From Pigmentiphaga aceris (GTDB lineage Bacteria > Pseudomonadota > Gammaproteobacteria > Burkholderiales > Burkholderiaceae_B): DNA of 64,000 nt. Shown in pieces: positions 1 through 8,799 of this stretch. The stretch is taken from contig NZ_CP043046.1 in assembly GCF_008119665.1 (NCBI RefSeq), forward strand, positions 2,046,001 through 2,110,000. Reading direction: 5' to 3'. The notes under the pieces are model-generated. The model did not search any database, was not told where the DNA came from, and saw only the letters and a list, made by a program, of their open reading frames with translations. The position numbers were made by a program, and so were the translations under genes. Numbering within the stretch: position 1 is the stretch's first letter; each line of letters starts with the position of its first letter.

Positions 1-704
1 AGCTTCAGGCACTTCAGCGCGTTGGATACCGCATCGCGTCCGGCTTTGTCGTTCAGGCGGAAAGGAATGGCCCAGACCAGACCGGTCTTGATGGTGTGGC
101 CGGTTTGTAGTGCGGGGTTCTGCTTGACTGCCCAGCCTGCCACCGTGTTGCCGGTCAGGTTGTAGTCGGCGCGGCCGGACAGCACGGCCTGGATGGCGTC
201 GGCATTGGTGCCGTACACGTCGTACTTGAAGCCGTACTTCTCGGCGTTGTCACGTGCCCAGGTGTCGTAATTCGAGCCCTTGTTCACCGTGATCATCTTG
301 CCCTTGAGCGACTCCAGCGTATCCAGCGGCTGGCCCTTGCGGCTCAGGAAGGTGTAGTTGGTCTCGGTGTAGCCCTCGGTGAAGAGCATGGTGCGCGCGC
401 GTTCCGGCGTCACCGTCACGGGGGCCAGCAGGAAGTCGTACTTGCCGCTGTTCAAACCGGGGATCAGGCCAGAGAATTCGGTGGCTTCAATCTCGATCTT
501 GCGATTGAGTCGCTTGGCAAGGGCTTCGCCCAGGTCGGCATTGAAGCCCTGGACACCACCGCCCAGCTTGACCATGCCCTGCGGCGCGAAAGACGGATCG
601 AGTGCGCTCTTGAGCGGGGCCGTCGACTGCGCCGTCGCAGCGTGGGCGCCCAGGCAGAGCAGGGTCAGGGCGGCGAGGCGGGAAAGGCGGAAGAAAGACG
701 TCAT
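1..704 (-). CDS. Amino-acid ABC transporter substrate-binding protein (partial, runs off left edge)
   Basis: The reading frame starts with ATG at 704 and continues past the left edge, giving about 234 residues of a periplasmic solute-binding protein. The first ~25 residues (MTSFFRLSRLAALTLL...) form a typical Sec signal peptide ending near ATAQS. The mature part has the family 3 solute-binding (SBP_bac_3) pattern: a G-FNADLGEAL-like segment, a TPERAR-like loop and a GKMITVNKGSNYD-like stretch. By family knowledge it captures a polar amino acid or related solute for an ABC permease; the permease genes are not in view. The substrate cannot be told from sequence alone. The C-terminus is missing because of the window edge, not because of truncation. 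Confidence 0.85.
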   Translation of the reverse strand, partial: MTSFFRLSRLAALTLLCLGAHAATAQSTAPLKSALDPSFAPQGMVKLGGGVQGFNADLGEALAKRLNRKIEIEATEFSGLIPGLNSGKYDFLLAPVTVTPERARTMLFTEGYTETNYTFLSRKGQPLDTLESLKGKMITVNKGSNYDTWARDNAEKYGFKYDVYGTNADAIQAVLSGRADYNLTGNTVAGWAVKQNPALQTGHTIKTGLVWAIPFRLNDKAGRDAVSNALKCLK

Positions 705-890
705 GGTTCGGCTCCGGACAGGGGCGGCGAAGGAAAAAAGGGCGTGACAAACGAAAAACAGACGAAAAAATTATGGTTTTCTCGACCTGCCGGTGTCGCG
801 TGCCTTTTTATGGCCTTGCCTTAACAATCCGTTAAGCGCATGCGTCTTTCGCGTGACGAACAGGTGTTCGCCACGCAGCGGGAAGCTTGG

Positions 891-1241
891 TTACCCGAAG
901 ATCACGTAGACCTTGCGCAGGGTTTCCTTCACGTCCCACACACCGAAGGTGTTCTGGGGGAAGAACACGGTGTCACCGGCACCGAAGCTGATCGCTTCGC
1001 CGTCGGTCGGTGTGAAGGTGCAGGAGCCGGTCAGAATGTGCATCAGTTCTGCCTTGGCGATCTGGCGTTCGAAACGGCCGGGGGTGCATTCCCACACGCC
1101 AGTGTCGCTGCCGCCAGCGCCTTCGAGCAGAACTTCCAGGTCGCTGGTGGTGGGCGAGGTGCCCGACAGCACGCGCAGGGGCGGCGGGGAGGGCTGCAGC
1201 GTGGTGATGCTGGCGGTCTGTTTGAGCAGAGTAATGGGCAT
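891..1241 (-). CDS. Cupin-domain protein (DUF861/Cupin_3-like)
   Basis: A 116-residue protein with a single small beta-barrel cupin. The pattern G-FERQIAKAELMHILTGSCTFTP followed by GAGDTVFFPQNTFGVWDV matches the DUF861/EutQ-like cupins, which are usually one compact domain of about 110-120 residues. There is no signal peptide. The function is not known; such proteins often sit next to amine or amino-acid catabolic genes, and this one lies divergent from a class III aminotransferase 332 bp away. That relationship is only suggestive. Confidence 0.8.
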   Translation of the reverse strand: MPITLLKQTASITTLQPSPPPLRVLSGTSPTTSDLEVLLEGAGGSDTGVWECTPGRFERQIAKAELMHILTGSCTFTPTDGEAISFGAGDTVFFPQNTFGVWDVKETLRKVYVIFG

Positions 1242-1573
1242 GATCGAGTCTTCAGGTGGCAGGCAGAAAACAGCTCGGTTGCGTACGCGTGACAGGCTGC
1301 CTGGCCCGATCCACCCGAGAAAAACCGGACTCTATCATCTTCGATTCGTCGGGCGCGAGCGCTAATTCGAGGGCATGGTGCTGTGCGCAAGCGCGCATTT
1401 CCTCGGTGCGCGAGGCACGCTTTTGCGCCGTGCTGCACAGGCTGGAGGAAGCTGCCGACCCGATGCCGAAAATCGGTTGAATCTGTGTTTTTGGCGCGGG
1501 ACTTCGGGGCAAACGCCTGAGGCTGCGGTGCTGTAATGACAAGCAGACTCCTTAAGCAAGGCACCGGCTCATC
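1242..1573. other. Intergenic region between divergent cupin and aminotransferase genes
   Basis: About 330 bases without a supportable gene. It must hold the promoters of both flanking divergent genes. I see no clear consensus promoter, terminator or strong palindrome. Short open frames here overlap on both strands and have no recognisable composition. Confidence 0.5.
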
Positions 1574-2953
1574 ATGCAGAATTCATCGCTTCTCGAACTC
1601 GACCGCAAGCACCTCATCCACCCCGTGGCCAACTATCGCGATCACGAGAAAAAGGGCGTAACCCTGCTGGCAAGCGGCAAGGGTGCTTACCTGACCGACT
1701 CGAACGGGCATGAATTGCTCGACGCTTTTTCGGGCCTGTGGTGTGTGAACGTGGGCTACGGCCAGCAAAGCGTGGTCGATGCGGCCACCGCGCAGATGAA
1801 TCGTCTGCCCTACGCAACGGGTTACTTCGGTTTTGGCTCCGAGCCCGCCGTGGAACTGGCTGCCAAGCTGGTTGAATACGCACCGGCCTCGCTGCAACAT
1901 GTGTACTTCACGCTGGGCGGCTCAGACGCCGTCGACTCCGCGATCCGCTTCATCACCTACTACTACAACGCCATCGGCCAGCCTGATCGCAAGCAGTTCA
2001 TTGCGTTGTCACGCGGTTATCACGGTTCATCGACCATCGGTTCCGGCCTGACGGCCTTGCCGGTGTTCCACAAGAATTTCAACATGCCGGGTGCGTACCA
2101 GCACCACATCCCGTCGCCTTACGCCTACCGCAGCGATGTCGGTCACGACCCCGCCGCACTGATCCAGCGCAGCGTGCAGTCGCTCAAGGACAAGGTTGCG
2201 GAACTGGGTGCCGACAAGGTGGCCGCCTTCTTCTGCGAACCGATTCAGGGTTCGGGCGGTGTGATCGTGCCGCCGGTCGGCTGGCTCAAAGCCATGCAAC
2301 TGGCCTGCCGCGAGCTGGGCATTCTGTTCGTGGTGGACGAGGTCATTACCGGCTTCGGCCGCACGGGCCCCTTGTTCGCTTGCGAAGCCGAAGATGTGCA
2401 GCCCGACCTGATGACCGTCGCCAAGGGCCTGACGGCAGGTTACGCGCCGATGGGTGCGGTGCTGATGTCCGACGCGGTGTACACCGCGATTGCCGATGGC
2501 GCTGCCAGCGGTACGCCGGTTGGCCACGGCCACACGTATTCCGCACACCCGGTCAGCGCAGCCGTTGGCCTGGAAGTGCTGCGTCTGTATCACGAGGGTG
2601 GTTTGCTGGCCAATGGCGTCGCGCTGGAACCGGTGTTTTCTGGTGGTCTGAAAGACCTGTTGGCACACCCGCTGGTGGGCGACGCACGCAGCCGTGGTCT
2701 GCTGGGTGCGCTGGAATTGGTGGCTGACAAATCCAGCAAGCGCCAATTCGATCCGTCGCTGAAGCTGCACGAACGTATCTCGACGGCAGCCTATGCCGAA
2801 GGCCTGGTGTTCCGTGCTTTCGGCGACAACATCCTGGGCTTTGCGCCCGCGCTTTGCTACACCGCCGACGACTTCGCCTTGCTCTTCACCCGCTTGCGCA
2901 AGGTGCTGGACACGGTCCTGGCCCAGCCCGAAGTGCGTCAGTCGGTCGCCTGA
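1574..2953 (+). CDS. Class III PLP-dependent aminotransferase (omega-amino acid/amine : pyruvate type)
   Basis: A full-length 459-residue fold-type I, class III transaminase. Visible landmarks are AFSGLWCVNVGYG near residue 55, the EPIQGSGGVIVPP segment, the cofactor aspartate in VVDEVITGFGRTG, and the PLP-binding lysine in TVAKGLTAGYAPMGAV. The overall pattern is that of omega-amine/putrescine/taurine:pyruvate transaminases rather than ornithine or acetylornithine aminotransferase. It is convergent with a sulfonate/taurine-type ABC transporter whose last gene ends 11 bp away, so an amine-bearing sulfonate such as taurine is an attractive but unproven substrate. Other options are putrescine or beta-alanine. 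Start ATG 1574 fits the family N-terminus. Confidence 0.88.
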   Translation: MQNSSLLELDRKHLIHPVANYRDHEKKGVTLLASGKGAYLTDSNGHELLDAFSGLWCVNVGYGQQSVVDAATAQMNRLPYATGYFGFGSEPAVELAAKLVEYAPASLQHVYFTLGGSDAVDSAIRFITYYYNAIGQPDRKQFIALSRGYHGSSTIGSGLTALPVFHKNFNMPGAYQHHIPSPYAYRSDVGHDPAALIQRSVQSLKDKVAELGADKVAAFFCEPIQGSGGVIVPPVGWLKAMQLACRELGILFVVDEVITGFGRTGPLFACEAEDVQPDLMTVAKGLTAGYAPMGAVLMSDAVYTAIADGAASGTPVGHGHTYSAHPVSAAVGLEVLRLYHEGGLLANGVALEPVFSGGLKDLLAHPLVGDARSRGLLGALELVADKSSKRQFDPSLKLHERISTAAYAEGLVFRAFGDNILGFAPALCYTADDFALLFTRLRKVLDTVLAQPEVRQSVA

Positions 2954-2964
2954 TTCGCTAGCAA

Positions 2965-3756
2965 TCAGGCGGCAAAACGGAAGGGGATGGGGGCTGGTTC
3001 CGCTGCTTGCAGCGGGGCATGGCGATCATCCGCTTCCACCCCCAGACTGCCCAGCAGGAATTCGCGTATCTCCACGATGCGCGATTCCCGCGCCGGATGA
3101 CGCTCCGGCAGATTAACGGGAATATCCACAATCAGCTTGCCTTGATCCAGCACCAGAATGCGCTGGGCAAGCGTGATTGCTTCGTCCACATCGTGTGTCA
3201 CCAGCAGCACCGCAGGCTGATGGTGCTCACACAGCGTGCGCAGCAGCGCATGCATCTTGATGCGCGTCAGTGCATCCAGTGCCCCGAAAGGTTCATCTGC
3301 CAGCAGCAGTTCTGGTTCGCGCACCAGCGCACGTGCCAGCGCCACGCGTTGTTGCTCGCCGCCCGACAGCTCGTTCGGCCACGATTTCTCGCGTCCGACC
3401 AGGCCTACTTCGGCCAGTGCGTCCAGCGCACGTCTTGTCGGTTGTTCACCGCGCAGCCCGAAGGTGATGTTGTCCAGCAAGGATTTCCACGGCAGCAGCC
3501 GCGCATCCTGAAAGACCACAGACAGCTTGTCGGGGACCTGCAACTGGCCTTGGCCGCTGACTTCATGATCCAGCCCGGCCAGCGCGCGCAGGAAGGTGCT
3601 TTTGCCCGACCCGCTGCGGCCCAGCAAGGCCACAAATTCCCCTTTGCGGATATCCAGGTCGATGTGATCAAGCACGGTACGGTCGCCGAAGCGGCGTTCC
3701 AGCTGCCGCACCCGTACCACCGGTTGATTCGTCAGTCCGCGAGCGTTCGTCGCCAT
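2965..3756 (-). CDS. ABC transporter ATP-binding protein, sulfonate/nitrate/taurine type (SsuB-like)
   Basis: A 263-residue cytoplasmic ATPase. Walker A is GRSGSGKST, the Q-loop region is VVFQDARLLPWKSLLDN, the ABC signature is LSGGEQQRVALARAL, Walker B is LLADEPFGALD and the switch histidine lies in LLVTHDVDEA. The RLLPWKS stretch is characteristic of the SsuB/TauB subfamily. The start ATG at 3756 was chosen because homologous sequence begins there; the frame stays open upstream only because it shadows the permease gene. The start lies inside the 3' end of the permease (25 bp overlap), so translation is probably coupled. Third gene of a three-gene minus-strand operon. Confidence 0.9.
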   Translation of the reverse strand: MATNARGLTNQPVVRVRQLERRFGDRTVLDHIDLDIRKGEFVALLGRSGSGKSTFLRALAGLDHEVSGQGQLQVPDKLSVVFQDARLLPWKSLLDNITFGLRGEQPTRRALDALAEVGLVGREKSWPNELSGGEQQRVALARALVREPELLLADEPFGALDALTRIKMHALLRTLCEHHQPAVLLVTHDVDEAITLAQRILVLDQGKLIVDIPVNLPERHPARESRIVEIREFLLGSLGVEADDRHAPLQAAEPAPIPFRFAA

Positions 3757-4589
3757 CTCAATACCCTTTTCTGTAGCAGACGGACCAGTCCGTCGGAAGA
3801 CAAACCCAGGATCGCGTACAGCGCCAGGCCGACCACGATGATTTCGGTCTGCCCGTAGCTGCGTGCCAGTTCGATCATGTAGCCGATGCCGCTGGTGGAA
3901 TTCACCTGTTCCACGACCACCAAGGCCAGCCAGGACGAGGTCACGGCATAGCGCAGACCCAGCAGGAAGCCGGGCAGGGCACCGGGTAGTACGACATGCC
4001 GAATGAACTCGGTTCGGCTTACGCCCAGGGTTTCGGCAAGTTCGAGATACCGGCTGTCGATGCTGCGCAGGCAGTCGTGGGTCTGGATATAGATCGGCAC
4101 GAACACGATCAGCGCGATGGTGCTGACCTTCATGCCTTCGCCGATGCCCAGCCACAGCATCAGCAGCGGAATCAGCGCAAGGGTAGGGATGGCACGCTTG
4201 ATCTGCACCGGGCCATCGACCACGTATTCGCCGATGCGGCTCAAGCCCGCCACCACGCCCAGCACACCACCAACCAACACGCCCCAGAACAGGCCTTGCA
4301 CGGCCCGCCACAACGAGGTCTCGAAGTTCTCCCACAGGCGGCCCGATGCCGCGAGTTCACCGGCCGTCTGCACTACCACCCAGGGTGGAGACAGCGTGCG
4401 GGCATCGATGAACCCGGTCAGTGAACCGACCGTCCAGAACGCCAGCAACAACAGCGGGCCGATGATTGCGCCAAAGCGCAGCGGACGTCCGGGACCCAGT
4501 CGCGAATGCCGTCTGGCCGTGTCTTGAACGGTAGTGGTGCTTTCGCCTATTGTTCGATCCGCGATAGACGCGACAGGAAGGCTGCTCAT
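3732..4589 (-). CDS. ABC transporter permease, sulfonate/nitrate/taurine type (SsuC-like)
   Basis: A 285-residue integral inner-membrane protein of the BPD_transp_1 family. About six hydrophobic segments are visible, including LLLLAFWTVGSL, a long segment GVLVGGVLGVVAGL and IIVVGLALYAILGL near the end. The EAA-like coupling loop reads RYLELAETLGVSRTEFIRHVVLPGALPGFLLGLR, ideal for this family. It pairs with the ATPase and binding protein on either side; its ATG overlaps the stop of the binding-protein gene by 4 bp (ATGA), a sign of translational coupling. The substrate is inferred to be an alkanesulfonate or taurine-like compound. Confidence 0.9.
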   Translation of the reverse strand: MSSLPVASIADRTIGESTTTVQDTARRHSRLGPGRPLRFGAIIGPLLLLAFWTVGSLTGFIDARTLSPPWVVVQTAGELAASGRLWENFETSLWRAVQGLFWGVLVGGVLGVVAGLSRIGEYVVDGPVQIKRAIPTLALIPLLMLWLGIGEGMKVSTIALIVFVPIYIQTHDCLRSIDSRYLELAETLGVSRTEFIRHVVLPGALPGFLLGLRYAVTSSWLALVVVEQVNSTSGIGYMIELARSYGQTEIIVVGLALYAILGLSSDGLVRLLQKRVLRWRRTLAD

Positions 4590-5629
4590 TTGCGCGCCAC
4601 GTTGCTGACCGCCTGGGCGGCGAAGGTTTCATAACGGCGGTCGAACAAGTCTTCTGCCTTGAATGCAGGCTTGCCGGTTTCCTTGGCCAGCAGATCAATC
4701 GTCTGCTGCTGGCGGGCAATTGCGTCGGTCCAGTTGGGCGGCAGGTCGGGCTCACCAGCGGACTTGATCAGGAACTGGCTGTCGGCAGGGCTCAAGCCTT
4801 GTTGCTGCACGTAGTAGCCCTTGGCCCATTCTTCTGGGTGCTCGTAGATCCAGCGGCTGGCACGGCCCCAGGCCTTGACGTATTCCCGCACGGCGGCAGC
4901 TTTTGCCGGGTCGTCGAGCACGGCCTGACGCGCGTAGATGTACCAGGGGTCATCACGCAATTCATGCGAGATCAGCTTGCCCCCATCCGGTCCGTAGTTG
5001 GCCAGATAGCGCGGCTGGATGGCTTCGGCAATCGGTGCCGCATCGACCAGTTTGCTGGCAAGCGCATTGGCGTAGACGTCGCCGGTGCTGGGCATCTCGA
5101 CCAGCTTCACGTCCTTTTGCGTCAGCCCCGCCTTTTGCAGTACACGGAGGATCAACGCACCTTGCGCCTGACCCGGGCTGTAGGCGATCTTCTTGCCACG
5201 CAGATCGGCCAGGGTGTCGATCTTCGCACCGGGTGCGATGCCCAGCTTGTAGATCGGATGATTGACCGCGTCCTTGCGGAAACTGGCGGCCACGATCTGC
5301 ACCGGCAGGCCGGTCCACACGGCGTGGATGGGCGGAATGTCTGCGACTGAACCCAGGTCGAGCGCGTTGGCGCGGAAGGCTTCGATGGTGCGCGGGCCAC
5401 CGCTGATGTTGGCCCATTTCACCTTGAAGGGAAGCTTGTCGATCTCGCCCGACAGTTCAAGCGCACGCTGGGTTTTGGGGTCACCGATTGCCAGTGTGGT
5501 GCCCGGGGGGATGTCGTTCGGAATGGCGGCGGTGTTGCCTGCGTGCGCGGTGGTGGAAAGCATCACGGCAGTGGCCAGCACAGTGCGGACAGCGAGCCCG
5601 GCCAGGCGGCGAGAAGACGATTTCAACAA
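4586..5629 (-). CDS. ABC transporter substrate-binding protein, aliphatic sulfonate/taurine type (SsuA-like)
   Basis: A 347-residue periplasmic binding protein. The N-terminus has a basic start, a hydrophobic core and a cleavage region TTAHAG near residue 31. Family landmarks are ANISGGPRTIEAFRANALDLGS, LRGKKIAYSPGQAQGA and WGRASRWIYEHPEEWA, typical of NMT1/SsuA-like proteins (NLPA/TauA superfamily). It is the promoter-proximal gene of the transporter operon, 4 bp overlapping the permease. The ligand specificity cannot be deduced. The 287 bp upstream holds the likely promoter and a partly palindromic CATATG-rich stretch (about 5779-5825) that could be an operator. Confidence 0.88.
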   Translation of the reverse strand: MLKSSSRRLAGLAVRTVLATAVMLSTTAHAGNTAAIPNDIPPGTTLAIGDPKTQRALELSGEIDKLPFKVKWANISGGPRTIEAFRANALDLGSVADIPPIHAVWTGLPVQIVAASFRKDAVNHPIYKLGIAPGAKIDTLADLRGKKIAYSPGQAQGALILRVLQKAGLTQKDVKLVEMPSTGDVYANALASKLVDAAPIAEAIQPRYLANYGPDGGKLISHELRDDPWYIYARQAVLDDPAKAAAVREYVKAWGRASRWIYEHPEEWAKGYYVQQQGLSPADSQFLIKSAGEPDLPPNWTDAIARQQQTIDLLAKETGKPAFKAEDLFDRRYETFAAQAVSNVARK

Positions 5630-5916
5630 GTCGATGCTCCAAGGAGGCGGCCGCGTGGTGCGGCGTCGCGGGCGAGGCCTGATTGCGCCGCGAATGCCAT
5701 CTGGGCATTGCGCGGCACATCAGGATCAATCCTTGGATTCTGGTTGAAAGTGTGTCGCGCACTAAGGCATCAATCTTCATATGAATATGGCTGTGCGCGG
5801 ACGCGTGCGAGCAATATCCATATGGTTGACGGCCGTGCGCAAGTCGGTCATCGGCGCGCGCGAGATCGGCGGTTGGCGCGCTGGTTGTCGGTTTGCAGGT
5901 GCGTTGCTGGCGGCGC

Positions 5917-6204
5917 TTATTTTGCTGGGGCGAACACGCGCAGTCGGTGGCCGTCTGGGTCTGTGGCGAGAACGGCTTCGTTGTTTTCGACGGCAAACGC
6001 CAGTTCATTTCCGCCTGCGGGGGCCGAGGCGGCGGGTTCGACACCGTCACGTTGCCACAGGCCGAGCATCAGGCCGGGTTGGAGGGCGAACAGGGCGAAC
6101 GTGGGGGACGATTCGATGGCCGGAGTGCCTAGCAGCTTGGTGTAGAACTTTTCGCTGCGGGCGGGGCTGTCGACGTAGAGCAGTACGAAGGTGGGGTGGG
6201 ACAT
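5917..6204 (-). CDS. VOC (glyoxalase/bleomycin-resistance fold) protein with apparent internal deletion
   Basis: A 95-residue frame starting MSHPTFVLLYVDSPARSEKFY with a good AGGAG site 6 bases upstream. The N-terminal half is a typical single-domain VOC protein (phenazine-resistance-like), through GGNELAFAV. The usual family then has about 30 residues containing the second helix and the DMDFGRTFVA-type strands before DPDGHRLRVFAP. Here the sequence jumps from ENNEAVLA directly to TDPDGHRLRVFAPAK in frame. So the protein is short for its family (normally ~120-130 residues) and lacks the metal/dimer-forming centre of the second beta-alpha-beta unit. It may be non-functional or a divergent mini-VOC. 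The WYL regulator at 7587-8291, a common neighbour of such genes, is separated from it by the large repeat element. Confidence 0.75.
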   Translation of the reverse strand: MSHPTFVLLYVDSPARSEKFYTKLLGTPAIESSPTFALFALQPGLMLGLWQRDGVEPAASAPAGGNELAFAVENNEAVLATDPDGHRLRVFAPAK

Positions 6205-6440
6205 GGTGGGCTCCTGGTGTGAATGCTGAGGCTCGGTGCGCGGTTTTCATGCGTGCCGTGCGGTGGGGTCAGGCATTCATACTGAGGGCTGATGCTGACA
6301 GTTTTTGTCAGCAGTGTTTTTGGTGTTGTAGAGGTGCTGGGACTATGACGTTTTGCTGATGAGGTCACGTCTGGGACTGTCTAGCTTTCTGTCTGCCAGG
6401 TGCTTGGCTGTTTGCTCAGTTATTGCGTTCTTTTGCCAGT

Positions 6441-6544
6441 CGCGGGTGGCGGGGGCGTGTCGCCTGCCCCGCTGGACTTACGCGTCGGGACTCCCGCCCT
6501 CCACGTCGTCCAGAAGGGCATTCGCCACGCCCCCGCCACCCGCG
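6441..6544. repeat. Tip hairpin of copy A, left arm
   Basis: A 104 bp inverted repeat at the extreme end of the left arm. The outer 19 bases (6441-6459) pair perfectly with 6526-6544, with TGGC on one side and GCCA on the other in the stem segment that varies between copies. The inner part continues with TGCCC opposite GGGCA around a loop that contains CCGCTGGACTTACGCGTC. Confidence 0.85.
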
Positions 6545-7404
6545 CCTTCAGAACGGCTTGGTTAAAAGCGAATCCCGCCTTTGGACGATTCGATGTTTCT
6601 GGCTGCTCGGGTGCTGTATGCGGCTCCCCCGCAATGGCGTCCGCAGTCCTTGACTACTTACAGGCCGGAGTCGGGGACTTGGCTGGCCAGGTCGCCACGA
6701 AGTGACTCAACGGCTCACGGGCCTGGCCGTATATCAGCGGCCTTTTACGGCAGTGCCACTCAAGAAAATTTGCGCGCCTGCTTGGTGGTGGGGTGACACC
6801 GAAGCGGGTGGCCGCAGCGTCATGGCATGCGGAGAGCGGCAGCGACAATTGTGGTGCTGGCGGCTGATTTGCATAAAACGTTTGTGCTGCGTGTTGGTCG
6901 CGGCTCTTGGCGTGCGGCAGTGCCAGCGCGACCAGGGTGTTGGCGGCTGTTTGATACAGGTGCTCAACGGACGTGTCAGGGCTTCTTGGAAACGCCTGGC
7001 AGCGTCAGCATTTACCATCGCTCATCACTGATCTTCATCGCCTCGAACGTTGATCATCGCTCCGAACGTTCAGTACGCAGCCTTCAATACGCCAACTGTC
7101 AACGCCCCGCCTTTTCGTCGCATTACCTGGTGCGCGGCCACCCGCTTCCAAGTCACCCCACCACCAAGCAGGCGCACAAATATTCTTGAGTGGCACCGCC
7201 CTGAAAGGCCTCTAAAGAACGGCCCGAGACGTGAGCCGCTGACTTGCTTCGTGGCGACCTGATCAGCCAATTCCCCGACTCCAGCCGGGCGACAGTCAAA
7301 GACTGCGAACGCCAATACGGGGGAGACGTGACCAGCACCCGAGCAGCCAGAAAATCGCAGTCGTCCACAGGCGGGATCAGCTTCTAATCAAGCCGTTTTG
7401 AAGG

Positions 7405-7508
7405 CGCGGGTGTCGGGGGCGCGTCGCCTGCCCTTCTGGACGACGTGGAGGGCGGGAGCCCCGACGCGTAAGTCCAGCGGGGCAGGCGACGCGCCCCCGA
7501 CACCCGCG
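7405..7508. repeat. Tip hairpin of copy A, right arm
   Basis: A 104 bp inverted repeat, the counterpart of the left tip. Here about 29 outer bases (7405-7433) pair without mismatch with 7480-7508. The variable stem segment reads TGTC against GACA, unlike the TGGC/GCCA of the left tip, so both sides changed together. Confidence 0.85.
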
Positions 7509-7586
7509 ACTGGCTCAGCATCGCTATATGGCAGCATCATGCAACCAACTGACGGAAGAACGCCCACACAGATCAACACGTCTTGC

Positions 7587-8291
7587 TCACTGCGGCCGTG
7601 CAATACCTTCCCGTTCACGCCACAGCTTCAGCAACACCTGACGTCGCTGCGGATAACGCTCGTCAAGTTCATGGACTGACAACAATCGGTCCACCCGGAA
7701 ATGCCGCAAAGATTGACGCGTTTCACACCACGCGATCAACACACGAACACGATCAAAAAAGCCTAGCGCCACTGGCCAGACGCGACGTTCGGTCTGCTCA
7801 CCCGATAGCGCGTGATAAACGATGTCCAGCTTGTGCTCCGACCGCACCGCACGCCGCAACACAGGCAGATAGCCATGCGCATTGGCTGGCAAATCGGCTG
7901 GCGAATCAGTGGGACCAACCAGAAGCGGCGTCGCCGCGATCGCTTCCCGCAAATCCGCCGGCAACACCGCGCCAATCTTCGCCAACGCATTATTGGCAGC
8001 CTGCGCCAGCTCGGGATCGGTATGCCTCGACACCCAGCGGATGCCCAGCGTCAACGCATCGAGTTCAGCCGGTGAAAACATCAACGGTGGCAACAGAAAA
8101 CCCGGCCGCAGCACATAACCCACACCCGCCTCACCCTCGATCTCCGCACCTTGCGCCTGCAAACTGGCAATGTCCCGATACAGCGTGCGAAGACTGACGC
8201 CCAAGGTCTGCGCCAACACTGCACCACTTATCGGATGCCGATGACGGCGCAGGCACTGCATCAATTCGAGCAATCGTTCAGCGCGGGACAT
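7587..8291 (-). CDS. YafY/DeoR-type transcriptional regulator with HTH and WYL domains
   Basis: A 234-residue regulator starting MSRAERLLELMQCLRRHR. Residues ~1-60 form an HTH_11 winged helix (LAQTLGVSLRTLYRDIASLQAQGAEI) and residues ~130-210 carry a WYL-type ligand-sensing domain (LDIVYHALSGEQTERRVWPVALGFFDRVRVLIAW) ending in FRVDRLLSV. The ATG at 8291 was preferred to an upstream ATG at 8351 because family similarity begins there and the extra 20 residues are non-conserved. WYL regulators of this subtype commonly sit beside VOC-family genes; here the nearest is at 5917-6204, across the palindromic element. Confidence 0.88.
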   Translation of the reverse strand: MSRAERLLELMQCLRRHRHPISGAVLAQTLGVSLRTLYRDIASLQAQGAEIEGEAGVGYVLRPGFLLPPLMFSPAELDALTLGIRWVSRHTDPELAQAANNALAKIGAVLPADLREAIAATPLLVGPTDSPADLPANAHGYLPVLRRAVRSEHKLDIVYHALSGEQTERRVWPVALGFFDRVRVLIAWCETRQSLRHFRVDRLLSVHELDERYPQRRQVLLKLWREREGIARPQ

Positions 8292-8678
8292 GATGATGGC
8301 AATACTTGGATAGGAGGAGAAGCAGTAGTCGCAGAACGGCGACGCCATCACCTGGATAGTGAAGTTGCCCAGCGCTTGTGATCAGCACTGAACATGCGGC
8401 GACACTGAAGAGCTGGTGTCTGGCCGACTATGATCATAAGCAGATATTGTTCGGCAGCCTGCATGCAGGTGCCCGCTGCTGGTTCAAGCAAAGCCGAGCC
8501 TTTCCCGCAAATCCGATGTCGATGGATAGCAAATCAAACCCACCGCGGACGCGAGCAAAGCAAGCGTCTCCCCAGCGAAGACAGTGTCGAAGGGCGGTCT
8601 TAAGCCCAAATTTTAAGCCGAACCCCTAATGCAAAAAGCCCGGTTCGCATTTGCGAGCCGGGCTTCTCTAAATTCTTT
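8292..8678. other. Intergenic region upstream of the WYL regulator
   Basis: About 390 bases without a credible gene. It contains the promoter region of the WYL regulator (minus strand) at its left end and the tRNA-Asn terminator at its right end. Nothing else recognisable is seen. Confidence 0.5.
8632..8665 (-). terminator. Rho-independent terminator after tRNA-Asn 1
   Basis: On the minus strand AAGCCCGG and CCGGGCTT form a stem with a short loop, followed by a T run. It lies 14 bases past the tRNA 3' end. Confidence 0.85.
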
Positions 8679-8754
8679 TGGCTCCCCGAACTGGACTCGA
8701 ACCAGTGACCTGCGGATTAACAGTCCGTCGCTCTACCAACTGAGCTATCAGGGA
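8679..8754 (-). tRNA. tRNA-Asn (GTT), copy 1
   Basis: A 76-base tRNA including an encoded CCA. The acceptor stem TCCCTGA/TCGGGGA, D arm AGCTCAGTTGGTAGAGC, anticodon loop CTGTTAA (anticodon GTT) and T arm GGTTCGAGTCC are all present. Identical in sequence to the two copies at 15900-15975 and 16208-16283. Confidence 0.97.
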
Positions 8755-8769
8755 TCAACCAAGAAAAAG

Positions 8770-8799
8770 ATCATAGCAGAGTTTTTCCGGCTTTGTCAA
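8770..8799 (-). promoter_or_regulatory. Sigma70-type promoter of tRNA-Asn 1
   Basis: On the minus strand TTGACA (8799-8794) and TATGAT (8775-8770) are separated by 18 bases, and the -10 hexamer sits about 15 bases before the tRNA 5' end. Confidence 0.75.

Larger units (their letters stand above)
6435..7514. repeat. Giant palindromic non-coding element, copy A
   Basis: A 1080 bp element. Its left arm (6435-6815) is repeated in inverted orientation as the right arm (7134-7514), both 381 bp and roughly 80-85% identical by eye, around a core of 318 bp (6816-7133). The same arrangement with clearly homologous arms and core flanks recurs at 56487-57621. Shared landmarks from the outside inward are GTCGCGGGTG at the tip, TTCAGAACGGCTTGGTTA, CTGGCTGCTCGGGTGCTG, GTCGCCACGAAG and CTTGGTGGTGGGGTGAC, then GGTGGCCGC at the arm base. 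No credible protein gene is present: the open frames run through the inverted arms on either strand and match no family I know. It lies between a WYL regulator and a VOC gene, both on the minus strand. Confidence 0.9.

Noticed and set aside
6827..7189. 120-residue frame across copy A as a protein gene
   Set aside because: Its second half lies in a conserved inverted arm and its middle is unrelated to the frame in copy B; no ribosome site or family match was seen, so a coding role is not supported.
6435..7514. Element A as a standard insertion sequence with transposase
   Set aside because: No transposase-like frame or DDE/HUH motif is visible and the inverted arms are far longer than usual IS ends.
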